Origin: Comamonadaceae bacterium
GTDB lineage: Bacteria > Pseudomonadota > Gammaproteobacteria > Burkholderiales > Burkholderiaceae_C
Reading direction: 5' to 3'
Assembly (NCBI GenBank): GCA_013297875.1
Contig: JAAFIW010000005.1
Span: 124,001-188,000, forward strand
DNA length: 64,000 nt
In this document: one piece after another, positions 63,707 through 64,000 of the stretch
Layout: each line of letters begins with the position of its first letter
Position numbering within the stretch: the first letter of the stretch is position 1
Notes under the pieces: model-generated
Told to the model about the DNA's origin: nothing
What the model saw: only the letters and a program-made list of their open reading frames with translations
Database searches by the model: none
Made by a program: the position numbers and the translations under genes

Positions 63707-64000
63707 TTGAGCCCCGCCAGCAGGGTTTTGAAATCGCCGTGTTTACCCACAACCGGAACAGTGAATTCAAGTTTCAGCTTGGCGTTGCGCGTGTCGGTAA
63801 TCGTCATCTGCACGCTGTCTGCATCGTCCGCCAGGGCCTGCAACACCGTTCTTTCGGTGCTCTTGGCCAATTGGCTTTCCTGCGCAATCGAGAAGGTGAA
63901 GGCCTTGGCATCGGGGCTTGAGCCACTGACCAGTGAATCCACCACAAAGGCCGGTTTGCCGGGCCGCGCAACCGATATCCGCAGCAGTTTTTTCCCATTG
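63703..64000 (-). CDS. Protein of unknown function, partial at window edge
   Basis: The frame is open to the window edge (GKKLLRISVARPGKPAFVVDSLVSG ... VVGKHGDFKTLLAGLK at the C terminus), so only the last roughly 98 codons are seen. The ATG near 63945 seen in isolation is internal (it is GTG). First gene of the three-gene exported-protein group. Confidence 0.7.
   Translation of the reverse strand, partial: NGKKLLRISVARPGKPAFVVDSLVSGSSPDAKAFTFSIAQESQLAKSTERTVLQALADDADSVQMTITDTRNAKLKLEFTVPVVGKHGDFKTLLAGLK

Overview
The window looks like a chromosome segment from a betaproteobacterium of the order Burkholderiales, family Comamonadaceae (Rhodoferax/Polaromonas-like). The evidence is the gene content and order (mrdA-mreD-mreC-mreB facing gatCAB, pyrE next to exonuclease III, a coxSLM-type molybdenum hydroxylase with modABC), a GC-rich backbone, and a dispersed repeat with the core CTGCTCAAGCAGCTAT found here in about 14 places. 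The taxon is inferred from sequence character, not from a search.

Bases 1-8400 are AT-richer and hold an unusual minus-strand cluster. Seven small exported proteins share a signal peptide, a Cys pair, a PAN motif and a G-x-(V/I)-(T/N)-G-x-V-Y-(W/A) motif. They are interleaved with genes, or 3' stubs, of a membrane-anchored helical-repeat (HEAT-like) protein. Near-identical leaders carrying a terminator and an attenuator-like hairpin separate the units. An IS256-family element sits inside the cluster and a Crp/Fnr-type regulator lies at its upstream edge. This is the best candidate for an undescribed system.

Bases 8.5-27.5 kb are mostly housekeeping: a glnD remnant, a TetR regulator with twin operators and its divergent hydrolase, a CinA-domain protein with an in-frame repeat insertion, the cell-shape operon, gatCAB, pyrE, exonuclease III, Rep helicase with a NYN-cold-shock fusion gene, and an AEC transporter. 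Bases 27.5-33.5 kb are rearranged: a MITE-like element, a doubly truncated IS630 transposase fused to a duplicated carboxyltransferase tail, and the intact biotinyl-carboxyltransferase gene. Bases 33.5-42.3 kb hold regulators (XRE/MmyB, LysR), small redox enzymes, a nucleotidyltransferase with an inverted repeat over its RBS, and putA with three in-frame repeat insertions.

Bases 42.6-57 kb are a molybdenum block: an IorAB-type oxidoreductase, an AraC/SDR pair, a coxSLM-type hydroxylase operon ending in a MoxR ATPase, a divergent GAF-Fis regulator, and modABC to supply the metal. Bases 57-62 kb are a degraded repeat-rich accessory zone: REP-like hairpins with covarying stems, a methyltransferase with an amber stop, trxC split by a MITE and a frameshift, a low-GC AAA ATPase/DUF4276 pair that looks like a defence module, and fragments of a Bug-type receptor and a UvrD-type helicase. 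The last 1.8 kb carry three linked genes for proteins of unknown function, two of them with visible signal peptides.
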